Both the position numbers and the translations under genes were made by a program. A model generated the notes under the pieces. The model had not been told where the DNA came from and did no database searches. It worked only from the letters and a program-made list of their open reading frames with translations. Positions 22,521 through 35,185 of a stretch of DNA of 64,000 nucleotides are shown one piece after another (within the stretch, counting starts at the first letter, position 1; each line of letters starts with the position of its first letter). This DNA comes from Dendrolimus kikuchii (taxonomy: Eukaryota; Arthropoda; Insecta; Lepidoptera; Lasiocampidae): the NCBI GenBank assembly GCA_019925095.2, contig CM034412.1, forward strand, positions 9,772,001 through 9,836,000, written 5' to 3'.

Positions 22521-23387
22521 TTTTTTTATTGTATTAGTTTATAAAGTCATACATTTAAAATATATAGGATAATATACTGTCTAAATTCTCTTATGTATAG
22601 ATTAGTAAAACATCCTCAACAAACTACAAATTGGTATTTACATTGTTAAGAGAGCAAAGGTAAGCTTCAAAGTACCTAAATATGCATCTCTTGCAATGGA
22701 AATCCTGCATTATTACTCTAAATTGATATTTATAGACTCCGAGGGAATACTTCTTCAAGGCAAAATACTGCAGCATCAATACTCAGAGCATAAATGCGAG
22801 TCGCCACTTGAAATAATTCAAGGGGAATTGGTTGTTAGTCCGATTTTTAAGTTCTCCATACCTAAAGTAATACGGAATTCTTGTGATTTCACTCCGCTAT
22901 CTTTTTATCTGTGTGCATGTAAAAGTCTTATCTAATTATGTAAGAATAATTTTAATTTCTGAAAATATTTTTTTAAAAGTGTAGTATCATAGTGTGCCGT
23001 ATCAAATCGAAAGACTTTATTTTTATATTGTATAACTATTTTACTAGAGCTTTCCCCTCGGCGTAACCGCGTGAAAAGCCCTGGCCAGTAGCCCTATGTT
23101 ATGTACATAAAAATTCTATTAAGTGTTTTATATATATGTAAACTTAAGAAAATTATATATATATGAGAAAAGGCAATAACTTAATCGATATTTCAAACCG
23201 TTTATTAAATTTTAATGCACCGTAAATACACACTACAAAAACTCAACTGACAGCGACATTTACATCTGACATTGACAATTTCTAAACATACAAGATAACA
23301 GATAAGATAAAAATTATAGTTCAAGATTTAATCGTTCGACATATATGTTATAGTATAGATTCCTTTTTTAGAATTGTAATCAAAAAT

Positions 23388-23555
23388 TTCGTGCACACTG
23401 CCAAAGAATGGAATAATTTGCCGAAGCATTTTTTTCTTGACAAGTCCAATCTAGGATTCTTCAAGTCACAAGTGAATCTTCTAAGTAAGCGTGCTCCATC
23501 TTTTACCCCGTCATTACTCAACATCAGGACTGACATTGGCCAAACGCAAACTTAA
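23388..23555 (+). mobile_element. LINE ORF C-terminal fragment
   Basis: FVHTAKEWNNLPKHFFLDKS NLGFFKSQV is the tail motif of LINE reverse transcriptases (W-N-x-LP...F...NLG.FK..V). The frame ends in TAA at 23553. Confidence 0.65.
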
Positions 23556-24349
23556 ATCAATATTTTTCAAGAAAATTCACCAAGTCAAAGGAGTCAACCA
23601 AGTCACACTTTTCTCTATATTTTTTTTTAAATCTTATACCCTTCACGACTATATACACTACATTTTCTATTTCCTTAGTCGTATGTATAGCGGTTATCCT
23701 CAATTATAATTTTTTTACAATTTAGTTTAGTATGTAGACATACAGTTTTGTAATTTTAATTTAAAGCATTTTTTAAGTTTTAATGAATATTAATTTATTA
23801 TTAGTTTTTAATTACATTCAGTTTTGTCAAGTTTTATGCATATAGATCAAATAGATTTTGAGAAAAATGGCCATGACCATCGAGATGTAGTACGTCTGTG
23901 TAGTAAATAAATCTTGTTGGCCGTGACATATCTAAACAGAAGAATAAAGAACCTCAATGAAGTGCCATATTTGCTCAATTTTAAATTAAATTGCATACCC
24001 TTTGTTTCAACAGTCCTCATTTAGTCACTCGTAAAAATTAAACATTGAAATTCTTTGGTAAATACAATTCTATGTGTAAATTTATACTTCCCGAATAAAA
24101 GACCCGGATTCAATTCGAAATTCTATAAAGGCCTCAAATGGTATTTGCCGAAACATAAAGGATATTGCGGTCACTGTAATTTAATTTTACATTTATTGGG
24201 CTTCGTATTTTTTCGGCTATTCTTCCAGTGGGTATTCAGAGATTTTTCTGCTTCCGATATATGATTAATATTAATATTTTATTTCTAATCAAAATAGACA
24301 ATATAAATAAAAATATGCTTTAACGGTTTTAAATGCGGTATTTTATTGA

Positions 24350-24765
24350 AGTGATAACTTCTTATGGGAGGATAAACCGCTTCGTGACATAACGCGTTAC
24401 GGCGCTAGTCTGTCTGGCTTCCCTTTTTCTCACGCATACGGCAGCGGTAGGCAGGCTCCTCTTCTCTCACCCTAACCCACAGAGCTAGACATATTTCGGT
24501 AATTAGATTAAATAATGATACTAGCAATGCACATACACAAAATTCTAATGTACATATTCAAGAATTGTATCCAAGAATAAAATATATTTTATAGTCAATA
24601 AAAGATTTTATTAATAAATAACCTTTCCTTATATTATCATATTAACATACATAAGATTTAAGTAATAGCCTAAACTTTTCTCAAGTTAAACAATTTCAAT
24701 ATTAAATAGTTCAACTTATTAGCTTCTCTCGGGAAGCCCGCGACGCACACGTTTGTTTTTTTTTA
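24350..24765. repeat. Dispersed repeat family A, copy 2 (inverted)
   Basis: Complementary to 14689-15105; e.g. AACGCGTTACGGCGCTAGTC, GGCAGCGGTAGGCAGGCTCC. Confidence 0.75.
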
Positions 24766-25917
24766 GTTAAGCACCAATAACTAATGTTACTAGATCTCAG
24801 ATACCCAGGCTGGAGTGTAAATATCGAAAAAATCTAACATTGATTTCCCAATGGATACAGTTGCTACCTCAATTATTCCAATCCGGTACGTTTCGCATGT
24901 CATAAAAAAAGTAATCTTAAAATTGCGAAGCGAGAAATAAAGAACTGGCTACAGGAAATGGGTCAGCCGTGCTTAAATCCCCAATGCAATATTTACGCAT
25001 TATTTTACTACATAACGAACATTAATTTCCACGAAGAGTATAAGTTCGAGTTCCAATAAAATATATAAGCAATATAGTTGAAATAAAATAATGAAGCTGT
25101 ATATATCAATACAAAATTAGAACTTGTCAAAGACATCGAATCGATCACTGTCAACGGGGAGCGTGCCCAGAAGGCTGGCTGCATATACAAGTATTTACAC
25201 CACACAATATTAAAAAAAAACTAATGTTGTCTTGCTGCAAAAAGTCGATAGTTGTTTAGTTTGCACATCGCAAAAGAAATAACTTTTCGCTAGTATTTAT
25301 TGATCAATAATCTACCAAAAAAAAAAAACATAAATGTTTATGATATGAGACGTAAATTGGTTTTTTCATAATTTTTCTATACAAACTTACTTTAAGTTAA
25401 GAAAAAAATTCACCAAATTACTTCCAAATTATTGAAATGAAACCATTTCAATTCTTCAATTTTTATCCAAACAGGATAAAACCAATATTTGTAGTAGAGA
25501 GATAAATAATTTGGTTTTACTATTTTTTTAAATCTAGTTTATTTTATTCACAATAAATTAATAATGTATTTGAAAAACGACCGCGTCTATGAAAGCCTGG
25601 TTATCGTCTGAAAATCAGTACAGGAAATCTTCAAGGACATTGGCGTTGCTACAGCCTTCATTTGCAGTGTAGCTGGAAGGACTTAGCCGAAATTAAACGG
25701 CTTCATTTCTGACTTTCAGTTTGTGTAAAAATGAAATATGAAAATTAATGAAAATAAAGCATAAGTTTCATACGTGACTTCCTTCGCTACTATTTCGTTA
25801 TCCTATATTGTTGGCTGTATTGTAAAAAGTTTCAAATTTTATTATTTGTATTTCTATTAGTAAATAATATACATAATTTTAGTTCTTGAAAATACCCCTT
25901 TTTTTACGAGTTGTAAT

Positions 25918-26018
25918 CCGTCATGGACCCTACTCTTCGGGGACTACGGCAGGATAGTGTTGGACTCCCGATGGCATGCCCGGACCTACCAACTAAACCA
26001 CCTCTTTGTGCCATCTTG
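25918..26018 (-). mobile_element. tRNA-like SINE remnant
   Basis: Minus-strand AGGTGGTTTAGTTGGTAGGT is a good tRNA A-box context; the B-box is degraded (GGAGTCCAACACTATCC). Confidence 0.5.
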
Positions 26019-26152
26019 GCGCCGTGTGTCAGGATCTTGAAAATATCCCATAATCTAAGAAACACCATCAAGTAACAAATATGTAACCTTTTTCAACAAT
26101 TAACTTCGTTTATTATATATAGGTATATATTCTATTTTGTTCGGCAATGACT

Positions 26153-26239
26153 CTAACGCTTATCAAAGCGTTAGATAATTGATTAGCGTTAGACATTGGC
26201 AAAATCAACGTATATTAATGCGTTGATTTTGCCAATGTC
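26153..26239. repeat. Two adjacent perfect hairpins
   Basis: Hairpin 1: CTAACGCTT (26153-26161), ATCA, AAGCGTTAG. Hairpin 2: GACATTGGCAAAATCAACG (26192-26210), 10-nt loop, exact complement (26221-26239). ACATTGGCAAAATCAA recurs at 26925-26940. Confidence 0.92.
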
Positions 26240-27420
26240 GTAGTGACTATGTAAAAATGACAAGTGCAGGGTGATCAGAAATGAATTTATAATGACAACT
26301 TTGAACTGTGAAGGACGTTTTCTGATGACCTGAGGACAACACAAAATATTAATCGTTTATTATAAATTGACAATGCCTCCTTTCTGTCTAAATATTACAT
26401 GCTCAGAGTACATTAATATAATAGGAGATGTATACTAAGAGCTAATAGCATAGTAGTAATTAGGCGAAGGTATACGTGATCGTACGTGGCGATCAGCGAA
26501 AACCGCACTGAAATCAGCCCAGTAGTTTTTACGTGAATCCCGAACAAACAGAGAAACCAAGAAACCGACAAACACACAGATAAGAAATCTAAAAAAATAC
26601 ATCGTGTTCTCCATCGTTGATATAGTGTATTCCAGTTGGTTTTTTTAAATGGATTCAACGTACCCACAGACACGGCATGTTTAAAATTGTATAATATAAT
26701 AGATTTAATATTGGAATAAGGCTAAATAAAATGAGGTAAACATAAAATATGACAGAATCATTACAGCGCCATTTTATTCATGCGTTGGTATTTACGAAAT
26801 TTTGTTTATATGTACACATGTATGGTATTTCAGATTTGCAGATATTTTTTTAAACTACTGGACAAATAGCTAGTTTCGATATCTTCCGTTTCTTTTCTAC
26901 GTCACCTAATTTTTCTATATACGACATTGGCAAAATCAATTCATAAATGGCAGCCATTATTAAAAAAAATCGCAGCCAATCACTTTTTCTTTTGTCAAAT
27001 AGAATATCAAACGGATTACATAATGGCCATGATGAAAAAAAAACTAATGCGGTTTCTATCTATAATAATGGCCAATATACTAAGCGTTGAATATTATAAT
27101 ACTTTAAATGGGACCAGTTATACGTTGTCTGCTTTTATTTTTTAATTTATTATTGAAATGAAAATACATGTGCAAACGAGACGAGCTCTTATGGACGTCT
27201 AATACAAATTTTCATTTCCTAATTCAGTTCCTCCAAAATAATTTTTGAGACTAAAGGTAACCCATGTCCTTTCCCAGTATAGAATTTATATTCTTGCAAA
27301 CATTATTAAGTGGTAGAGAAAATGTTACAAAGAATCATTTTCGCATTTACAATTAGTTAAGATACAATAGAATATAGATAGAATGTCACGTTATTAAGAT
27401 ATCTGTAACATATTCTTTTT

Positions 27421-27732
27421 ATCCGTGCAGGAACGGAGAAAGAATACAATTTCCTGTGACCAGGCGGCCTGTCATAAGAGGCGACTAAACAACCCACAGC
27501 CAGGTGGTAGGGCACTTGCCCGACTGGATGGCTACCACCCCTGGTCTAAAGCATGTCGCCATAACAACCTTGAGTTGTGTTCCGGCATTAGTGACCAGGT
27601 TCCAGTGACCCTTCAGAGAGCAGCAGCGCATTTCTAGCACCTTTGGTGTTGCAAATGTCCATAGGCGATGGTAACCGCTTTCAATTAAGTGGGCCGTCTG
27701 CCTGTCTGCTGAACTCCTGCAATAAAAAAAAA
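27421..27732 (+). mobile_element. Poly(A) retroposon family P, full-length copy
   Basis: It runs from ATCCGTGCAGGAACGGAG to CTCCTGCAATAAAAAAAAA. Confidence 0.8.
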
Positions 27733-28019
27733 TCTTGAGTAACCCTACGTAATCTATTCCATAATCAAGTCAACAGTTCGGAGTGAGATGGAGGTCGCAA
27801 TGTTTATGACGTTAAGTGTATAAACAATTTGACTAGAAGCACTTGCAGCTTTGTAGTACACTAGGGTTGGAGTTGCTGAAAGAATGTCGATAAATTACTA
27901 CTGTAATTTGTAAAAATGTTCGATCGTTCTATAAAGCCACATTTGAAGAGTAGGAGAATTCGCCACAAATCTTCTTAGGATCTTAGTCCATACAGCCAAT
28001 TCTGATGTATAAGTCTTCG

Positions 28020-28200
28020 TACAGTCGCACAGTTGAATTGTAGGCTACAACTGACGCCATTCAATGGAGTTTATGGAACATCTCGCAAGGTCACATTTGA
28101 CTATACAGTACTGATTTCTCACAAAAATACTACTCACTAATAATTATACATAGACAACACTATTGTTTACCGAAACAAAAATTACAAAAATGCACAACAA
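28020..28200. repeat. Dispersed repeat family B
   Basis: See words GTAGGCTACAACTGACGCCA and CACATTTGACTATACAGTAC. Confidence 0.7.
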
Positions 28201-28457
28201 GACAATAGTTACTTGGTAAATCATAAGGCGGCCTTATCGCTAAAAGCGATCTCTTCCAGGCAACCCGACCTAAAGGAAATTCTTAAATTATCTGTAATTA
28301 TTATGCAACAAAATCGAAGAAACAAAATATATAAATAAAAATGACATTGATATAATAATTGAGGCCTGAAAACGTAACAAAAAAACAAACTTACATTCGT
28401 TTTATAATATTAGTTAGAATGTACAATTGTACATGTTATTATATATACCTTCTGCAA

Positions 28458-28770
28458 TTTTTTTTTTATTGCAGGAGATCAACAGACAGGCAGACGGCCC
28501 ACTTGATGGAAAGCGGTTACCATCGCCTATGGACATTTGCAACACCAAAGTTGCTACAAATGCACTGCTGTTCTCTTAATGGAAACTGGAACCTGGTCAC
28601 TAATGCCGGAACACAACTCAAGGTTGTTATGGCGACATACTTTAGACTAAGGGTGGTAGCCATCCAGTCGGGCAAATGCCCTACCACCTGGCTGTGGGTT
28701 GTTAAGTCGCCTCTTACGACAGGCCGCCCGGCCGCGGGAAATTGTATTATTTCTCCGTTCCTGCACGGAT
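28458..28770 (-). mobile_element. Poly(A) retroposon family P, full-length copy
   Basis: A tail at 28458, head at 28770. Its head abuts (17 bp) the 3' end of the array-3 Helitron. Confidence 0.8.
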
Positions 28771-28787
28771 AAAAAATATATAATATA

Positions 28788-30339
28788 CTAGAGTTTACCC
28801 CGCGGCTCCGCCGCGCGTCAAACTCTAGTGCGTACCTCTTGTTTTAAGAGCAGGCGTTAATACAGGATATATTGTATTGTATTTTTATGTTGGTGCTATT
28901 TGCCCTCGGAAGATTTACTTCATTTTTATATCGCAAACTATTCCATCTACCGGGATGAATAGTATCTATGTCCATTTTCGGTATTCAGACAGACAGATCA
29001 ACAGATCGAGTGAAAGTCGCATTTTTTTAAAGATTATGTATTTTTATATCTATAAACTTGATAAATGATTGGTCCTCCATACAAACTTTAATACCCTATT
29101 TCAACCCGTTCTAGTTTTATTTATATAACTAAATATTGTGTAAACTACACAAACGACCAAAACTACTAAACGTACTAAAACTGCCGAAACTACCAAATCT
29201 ACCAACCAAAATTACCAGAACTACCACAATCACCAAATCTACCAATCAAAACTATCACAACTACCAAAATCACCACAACTAACAAAACTACCAGAACTAC
29301 CAAAACTACCACAACTACCAAAACTATCACAACTACCAAAACTACCACTACTACCAAAACTACCACTACTACCAAAACTACCACAACTACCAAAACTACC
29401 ACAACTATCACAACTACCGCAACTATCAAAACAACCGAATATACCAAATCGACCAACCAAAACTACCAAATCTACAAACCAAAACTACCACAACTATCAA
29501 AACTACCAAAATAACCGAATCTACCAACCAAAATTACCACCACTACCAATACTACTACTACTACCAAAACTACCACAACTACCGAAACTACCAAATCCAC
29601 AAACCAAAACTGCCACAACTACCAAAACTACCACAACTACCAAATCTACCGAAACCACCAAATCTACAAACAAAACTACCAGAACTACCAAAACTACCAC
29701 CACTACCAATACTACCACTACTACCAAAACTACCACAACTGCCGAAACTACCAAATCTACAAACCAAAACTACCACAACTACCAAATCTACCGAAACTAC
29801 GAAATCTACAAAACAAAACTACCACAACTAACAAAACTACTACTGTTACCAAAACTACCACAACTACCAAAACTACCAAAATGACCACAACTATCAAAAC
29901 AACCGAAACTACCAAAACTACCAGCATAAGCTACCGAAAATAACAAAACTACCACAACTACCAAATCTGCCAAACAAAACGACCAAATTGACCAAAATAA
30001 ACAAAATGACGAAAATGGCAAACCACAAATAAAAAACCTATCCTAGTTTCCGGGATAAACTTTACATAAATCTATCCCAAAATCTATCCCAGTATCCGGG
30101 ATGAAAAGTATCCCTTGGCCACTCTCGGTATTCAAATTACATATATACCGAGTATCAGCCAAATCGGTCCAATAGTCTTTCCATAAAGGGATAACAAACA
30201 CACAGACAAATATACTTTTATCCCGGAAACTATCCCATTTTCCGGGATAAAAAGTATCCTATGTTCATTCTCGGCATCGAAAATATATATATACTGAGTT
30301 TCAGCCAAATCGGTCCAGTAGTTTTTACGTGAAAACGGA

Positions 30340-30380
<41 letters not shown>

Positions 30381-30411
30381 GTTACTTTCGCATTTATAAT
30401 ATTAATAGGGA
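28788..30411 (-). mobile_element. Non-autonomous Helitron carrying a third 9-bp array
   Basis: It has the same termini as 18954-21161: 5' TCCCTATTAATATTATAAAT at 30411 after an A, and 3' hairpin plus GGTAAACTCTAG at 28788 before T. Around the 3' hairpin a 10-bp inverted repeat ACTAGAGTTT/AAACTCTAGT is intact (28787-28825). The internal order is colinear with the other copy (block a remnant 28870-29030, shared spacer TATAAACTTGATAAATGATT, array 29150-30020, block b), but no array lies between the 3' end and block a. There is no coding capacity. Confidence 0.85.
29150..30020. repeat. 9-bp minisatellite array 3, unit CCAAAACTA
   Basis: About 95 units of CCAAAACTA, CCACAACTA and CCAAATCTA. Larger blocks starting CCAAAACTACC and ending AAATCTACAAA recur at about 110-180 bp. 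The right edge (29975-30012) turns into CCAAATTGACCAAAATAAAC-type units like array 2. Confidence 0.95.
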
Positions 30412-30422
30412 TTTATTATGGA

Positions 30423-30638
30423 CTAGCGGTTCGAGCAGACGTTGCCCTGCCGACCCGATTCCAGCGGCACGTACCGGGTCTAATTGTGAATCTAAACCGT
30501 CCCCAGGCCCATTAAAACACTAATTTTTTTACAGCTTCGGTTACATTATTAAATTTTTAGTTGGGATTTTTTAATTTTTGAGTTTATTCGTTACAAACAG
30601 AAAATTACAAATCTTTCCTCTTTATAATATTAGTATAA
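30423..30638 (-). mobile_element. Helitron next to the array-3 Helitron
   Basis: The minus-strand 3' end GCAGACGTT-type plus CGAACCGCTAG lies before T at 30423. The 5' block is TACTAATATTATAAAGAGGA near 30638. It starts only 12 bp from the 5' end of the Helitron 28788-30411. Confidence 0.65.
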
Positions 30639-33426
30639 AAGTATAGCTAAATAGTATATAGTATTTATACTTTTTAAGTTCATTATTGAAGTAATTAAAA
30701 ATGATAATAATACGTACTATATGAAGTAAATTAATAATCATAATATTATGTCAAGTTACACCTCCCAAATTGTTCTTAGTGATGACTACTGTAAACATTT
30801 TTACAAAAACAGATTATTATCTATTACTTACATAATCACACTCATAAGCAAATAATAAGAAGAGTTACTTATTTAATTTATCATGTGTGTAAGGAAATTA
30901 TCGGGTTTCGGTGTCCCTATTCACCTATTCTAAAGGCCTTTACAATCCAGTCGAGTGCCACCTTGTCTCCAAGTTAGAACACTCCGAGTTACTACTCGAC
31001 ATTTAATCTAGGGAGGTTGATTGTTGCGACGCCCGTTATAGTATCGATATCATGTCCTTAATATATTTTTAGAGTTTCTTTCTTTCTTTTAAACCACCCT
31101 TATATTAGAGTGAACACAAGAAAAAAATTCAAATCAGGACATTTTTGAGTTTTAGCGAGACTAACACAGATAAATCGCGGCCGGTGTGTAGAATTCGCCT
31201 CGTCAGGGTGGCACTACTATTCCCGTAGAAATGTTATTGCCATGCCACGGTTTGGGATATGCACTAAGACCCGTGGCCGATCCTCGAAAGTCCCTTCTGG
31301 TCCCTCCATTTGTTAGCCGAAGAGATGGGTCTCTCCGGCTACCTTGGGTCTCACCTCGAAGTGAGAGGGAGCACTCGGATCGGTGCGTGTCCCTCCTCTT
31401 CGGCTTTTAAGTGCGGGGTATCCGGTTTCCTTGCTGATCGCAAGCACGACCGTAGCCAAAGGCGGCTCTGGCGGGAGGGGAGCGTGGTAATTTGCTCCCT
31501 CTCATAACATTTCAAAGTATCTCAAGGCAATTTTTCGTTGATAATTACTGATTAATAAATTACCAAAAAAATTACCACAAATCTTCGCGATATGAGACAT
31601 AAGGACGTAACGTAGTTTTTTCGTAATTTTACTATACTTACTCATTTTAACTTAAGAAAAAATTCACCAAATCACATTCAAATTATCGCCGTGTAACCAT
31701 TTTACTCCTTCAATTTTTATCAAAACAGGATAAAACAATATCTATATCTTTATAAAAGAGAGAAATCATTTGGTTCTATTATTTTTTTTAAATACTACTT
31801 TATTTCTTCACGATAAAATAATAATGCATCTGAAAAACGACCGCCTGTATGCGATCCCCGCTATCGTCCGAAAATTTCTCAAGGACGTTGGCGTTGCTAC
31901 AAGCCTTAACCTGGAATACAGCCGGGCTAAACCTCTGTAAGTGGAGTAGTCCACTCAGCCAATCAGGGGTGGGCCAAACCGGCGCACGGGGCGACATGGT
32001 GTAGTAACTTCGTATACTAAATCCCATGTCGTTCGAATTCATGCGTATTAAAGAGACGCAGGTTTACGCTTAGCGAGGTAGTTGGGAACGCCTGTATCAG
32101 AGTCCTCGTTCATGTCTGTTGCAGAGTTTTAAATTCACTCTGCTGTCGATCTTTCCACCCAGAGGACCCAGCTGAGTACGAAACGTATTCCCCCTGCGTT
32201 ATCAAAAAAAAGCCTCAGCCTGAAATAACGTCATCATCCCATCTCTAAACAAGCCCTCGCTGGGTGCTAGTTGGAATTAATTACCAACTCGTTTCAATTA
32301 CAGATTAAAACTAACTAGGCAACCCAGTTTAACCTCAACTGCGCCTCGCTCCAACGTGCTGAGATAAACCAATTCTTATTTTTAATTTAATAAGCGCCGA
32401 GGGTAATTAAAACGGGAATTTTAATACTAAACTTTACATAGACTGAATTTCTGAACGTAACTCTAATTTTATTAGGAATCCAGGATTATCTTGACAAAAA
32501 CCATTATAAAATAATCTTCTTCGTTTGTCGATAAGTTTTCTCATAAAATACTGAATAGAGAGTATTTTCTTAAGTTTTCGCGAATAGTAGGTACAGTAGT
32601 AAAAAATAAAGATTAGGGGTTCCCGCCATACCTGCAAATAAAATTAAAAAATGCTTTTCCATTTTAGATACTTATTTTAAATGCGTATATATATTAAAAC
32701 GCCTGTTTTCTTTGGGGTTAGATAGAGCCAATGGATCTTCATGGAGGCCTCGATCTTAGCACACATCTTTCAGTTTGTCTATTTTTATTCATCTCATCAT
32801 ACATACACATCTGTTTGAAATGCTTTTGACCTGAATATTATTCAAAAGGTCTCAAAACATGTAAGGATAAAAAATTGTTTTTTTTTTATTTACTATTCAA
32901 TATGCTTACATTCATATACATTAAAACACATTCGACTCTGGCTCAAAAACCTCATGGGTTTATTCGTGCCGCAGAGAGCCGTATAGAATACATTAGGTTT
33001 ATGATACACAGTGCTATTTTATAAAATGAATTTACACAATATTAATGTTATATCAAAAATAGGAGCAGAGGCGAGGAATTGTTATCGTCTTTCAAGTGTT
33101 TAGTCCTGATTTGATAATAAAAGCGGAATTATCATCATTCTAGTATAGGGTTCTGTTTTAGGTCAGCTTTGAGAATCAATATAGAATCTTTTCGGATTAT
33201 ATTTTATCGATTTATAGTTATTTTTGTACATTGATTGCAGGTCCACTGGGAGATCCTTTACAATGATTGGTGTCATATATTCCTCGAGACTTGTCCCATA
33301 CACATTATATTTAGGAATAATATTTTTACATGCGCTAGACCTCAGTCCCATGTTGTTAGGTCTAGTCTTCTTAGCTTTCAACTCGACTTTCTTAAGTTTG
33401 TAACGTACGGATGGGAAACTAAAAGC
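30639..33426. other. No gene recognised outside family C
   Basis: AT-rich with a GC-richer family C repeat. 31800-32340 has moderate GC but only broken short frames. Confidence 0.5.
31168..31490. repeat. Dispersed repeat family C, copy 1
   Basis: GC-rich 320 bp sharing order with 60262-60620: AATCGCGGCCGGTGTGTAGA, GGGTGGCACTA, ATCTCTCCGGCTACCT-like, GGGTCTCACCTCGA, CGATCG...GTAGCC. Possibly a LINE 5' region; no convincing ORF. Confidence 0.65.
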
Positions 33427-34070
33427 TAGAGCAAGTCATAGAGTTTGTTTACCTAGGGTGCATGTTTGCCAAAGACAAAAAGCATGAAGGTGATACTGAA
33501 AGGAGAGTAATAGCAGGTAATAAGGTGAATGGTACGCTAAACTATTATACGAACAGCCGGAAAGTGTCTGTAAAGGCACGACTGGCTGTCTATCACGGGG
33601 CGTTGGTGCCAACACTAATGTTTGGTAATGAAATTTAGGTATAACAGAAGAAGCAATAAAGTAGGAGAAATGCAGTTGAAATGAGAGCTTTGAGATATGT
33701 GAGGTTAAGTTGAATTATATGATAAAGAACATAAGGGAACATTGTGGATTGAAAAAATATATAATAACAAGAGTTGAGAAAGGAATGTTAAGGTAGTTTG
33801 GACATGTAAAGAGAATGGATGAAAAGAGACTCATAAAACAAGTGTATGAAAACAGTGTGTATGGTAAAGTTTGTGCTGATAGACTGCGACGTACTTATCG
33901 TCTTATGTCTTAAAGAAAGGCCAAGTAAAAGCACCTATAAACGCGCATGTATGAAGAGATTAATGAGTGTAGATGAAGCAAAAGATGTATGTAAAGATCG
34001 TAGCAAGTAGAAATCCATCGTCTACGCCTACCCCTGCGGGAAACAGGGATGATAATATGTATGTATGTAA
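33427..34070 (+). mobile_element. Decayed LINE ORF2 C-terminal region
   Basis: Conceptual fragments LEQVIEFVYLGCMFAKDKKH, ERRVIAGNKVNGTLNYYTNS, KARLAVYHGALVPTLMFGNE, then NAVEMRALR and a broken WFGHV region (TAG at the Trp codon) follow in order with several stops. It ends CCTACCCCTGCGGGAAACAG and TATGTATGTATG. It is a relative of the RTE-like family, older and more degraded. Confidence 0.75.
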
Positions 34071-34679
34071 GTCTTCTATGTCGCCTTGGTAATAATTTTA
34101 GAAAATAAAACACTTGTCTTGTGAAATATTTTGCTATGATTATTATTCTGTTTTAATTTAGAGCAGATAATTTTTAAATAGAATATACTGATTGGGTGTC
34201 GCGTTCAGACCTACATCACATACATCTTATAATTGTTAGAAGAAAAAGCTTAAAAATCCAATAAACATCGTACTATAAAACAATTTGACGTAATTTAAGT
34301 TGCGGAATATAAACGCCGAATCGTTTTAGTAGCTATTGAACTGAAAACAACACGCTAGAAAACACCATTGCGAAACTTTTCATCGGTCTTAAAATAATAA
34401 TAGTTCATTTAAGGAATAAGTAGATACTTCCAATAAACCCTCGATATCACAAATACATTGACCGCATAGACAGTACACAAAAGCGGTCCGTTTTGTATGT
34501 ATGCTTTAGAATAAACACCCAGTATTTTAGCGAATTATATTTAAACCAATGTAATATTGTGATAGCTATTTAATTAATCTATAGTAGTTTATTTTCTTTA
34601 ATTATATTTAGTTACGATTGAATTAGTTTTAATTTAGTTAAATCACCAAATATTATTTAATTTTCTTTTGTCTCCTTGG

Positions 34680-34806
34680 CCACCGGGTTGCCTGGAAGAG
34701 ATCCCTATAAGCGACAAGGCCGCCCATTGTCCAAATGGAAATGTATTCATATTAAATTGTCAAGGTTTAAGTTATGGTGAACAATAAAGAGTTTTCATTC
34801 ATTCAT
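34680..34806 (+). mobile_element. Retroposon 3' tail, same family as 16567-16690
   Basis: GGTTGCCTGGAAGAGATCCC, AAGGCCGCCCATTGTCC, then TGGTGAACAATAAAGAG and a (CATT)n end. Confidence 0.7.
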
Positions 34807-35014
34807 TAATTCAAGTTCAAATATGTTAATATTGTGCTTTTTTAGAATAGATATTTTTATTACTTAATATTTCATTGTTTTGTTAGGGTAGGTATAGGTA
34901 TATTATTGTATACCTAATTCTTGTATGTCATATTTTATCCATGTCATATAAAGTCCAGCTTAAGGTTTCTTACAGACTAGGGGTCTTATGAACTTATGAC
35001 ATATTATTATGTGA

Positions 35015-35185
35015 TTTTGGAGGTGAGCACTGAAAACCAGTGTTGTGTCGGGCCATGTTTCAGCATAGCAAAATACTGAGTGCCAACCATATTTCTAAAC
35101 TTGCAGCATTCAATTTTAGGATATAATATATTTTCTAATCTGTTTGTATTATATGTGTCGCAATTGGAAGTAAATGTGTTATTTC
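35015..35185. repeat. Dispersed repeat family D
   Basis: TTGGAGGTGAGCACTGAAAA and GTTTCAGCATAGCAAAATAC; partner of 18295-18486. Confidence 0.6.

Larger units (their letters stand above)
22521..27420. other. No gene recognised outside listed repeats
   Basis: AT-rich. 23045-23100 resembles a Helitron 3' end on minus (GGGGAAAGCTCTAG before T). 26480-26600 has Helitron-like words (CAGCCCAGTAGTTTTTACGT). The 22696-22935 frame is unassigned. Confidence 0.5.

Noticed and set aside
22696..22935. 79-codon frame on plus
   Set aside because: No recognisable domain or codon pattern; composition like surrounding AT-rich DNA.
26192..26239. Possible microRNA precursor
   Set aside because: The stem is only 19 bp and perfect, and the hairpin arms recur partly nearby; this is more like a transposon end.
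29199..29785. Val-rich and Gly-Ser/Phe-rich frames
   Set aside because: By-products of the CCAAAACTA array.
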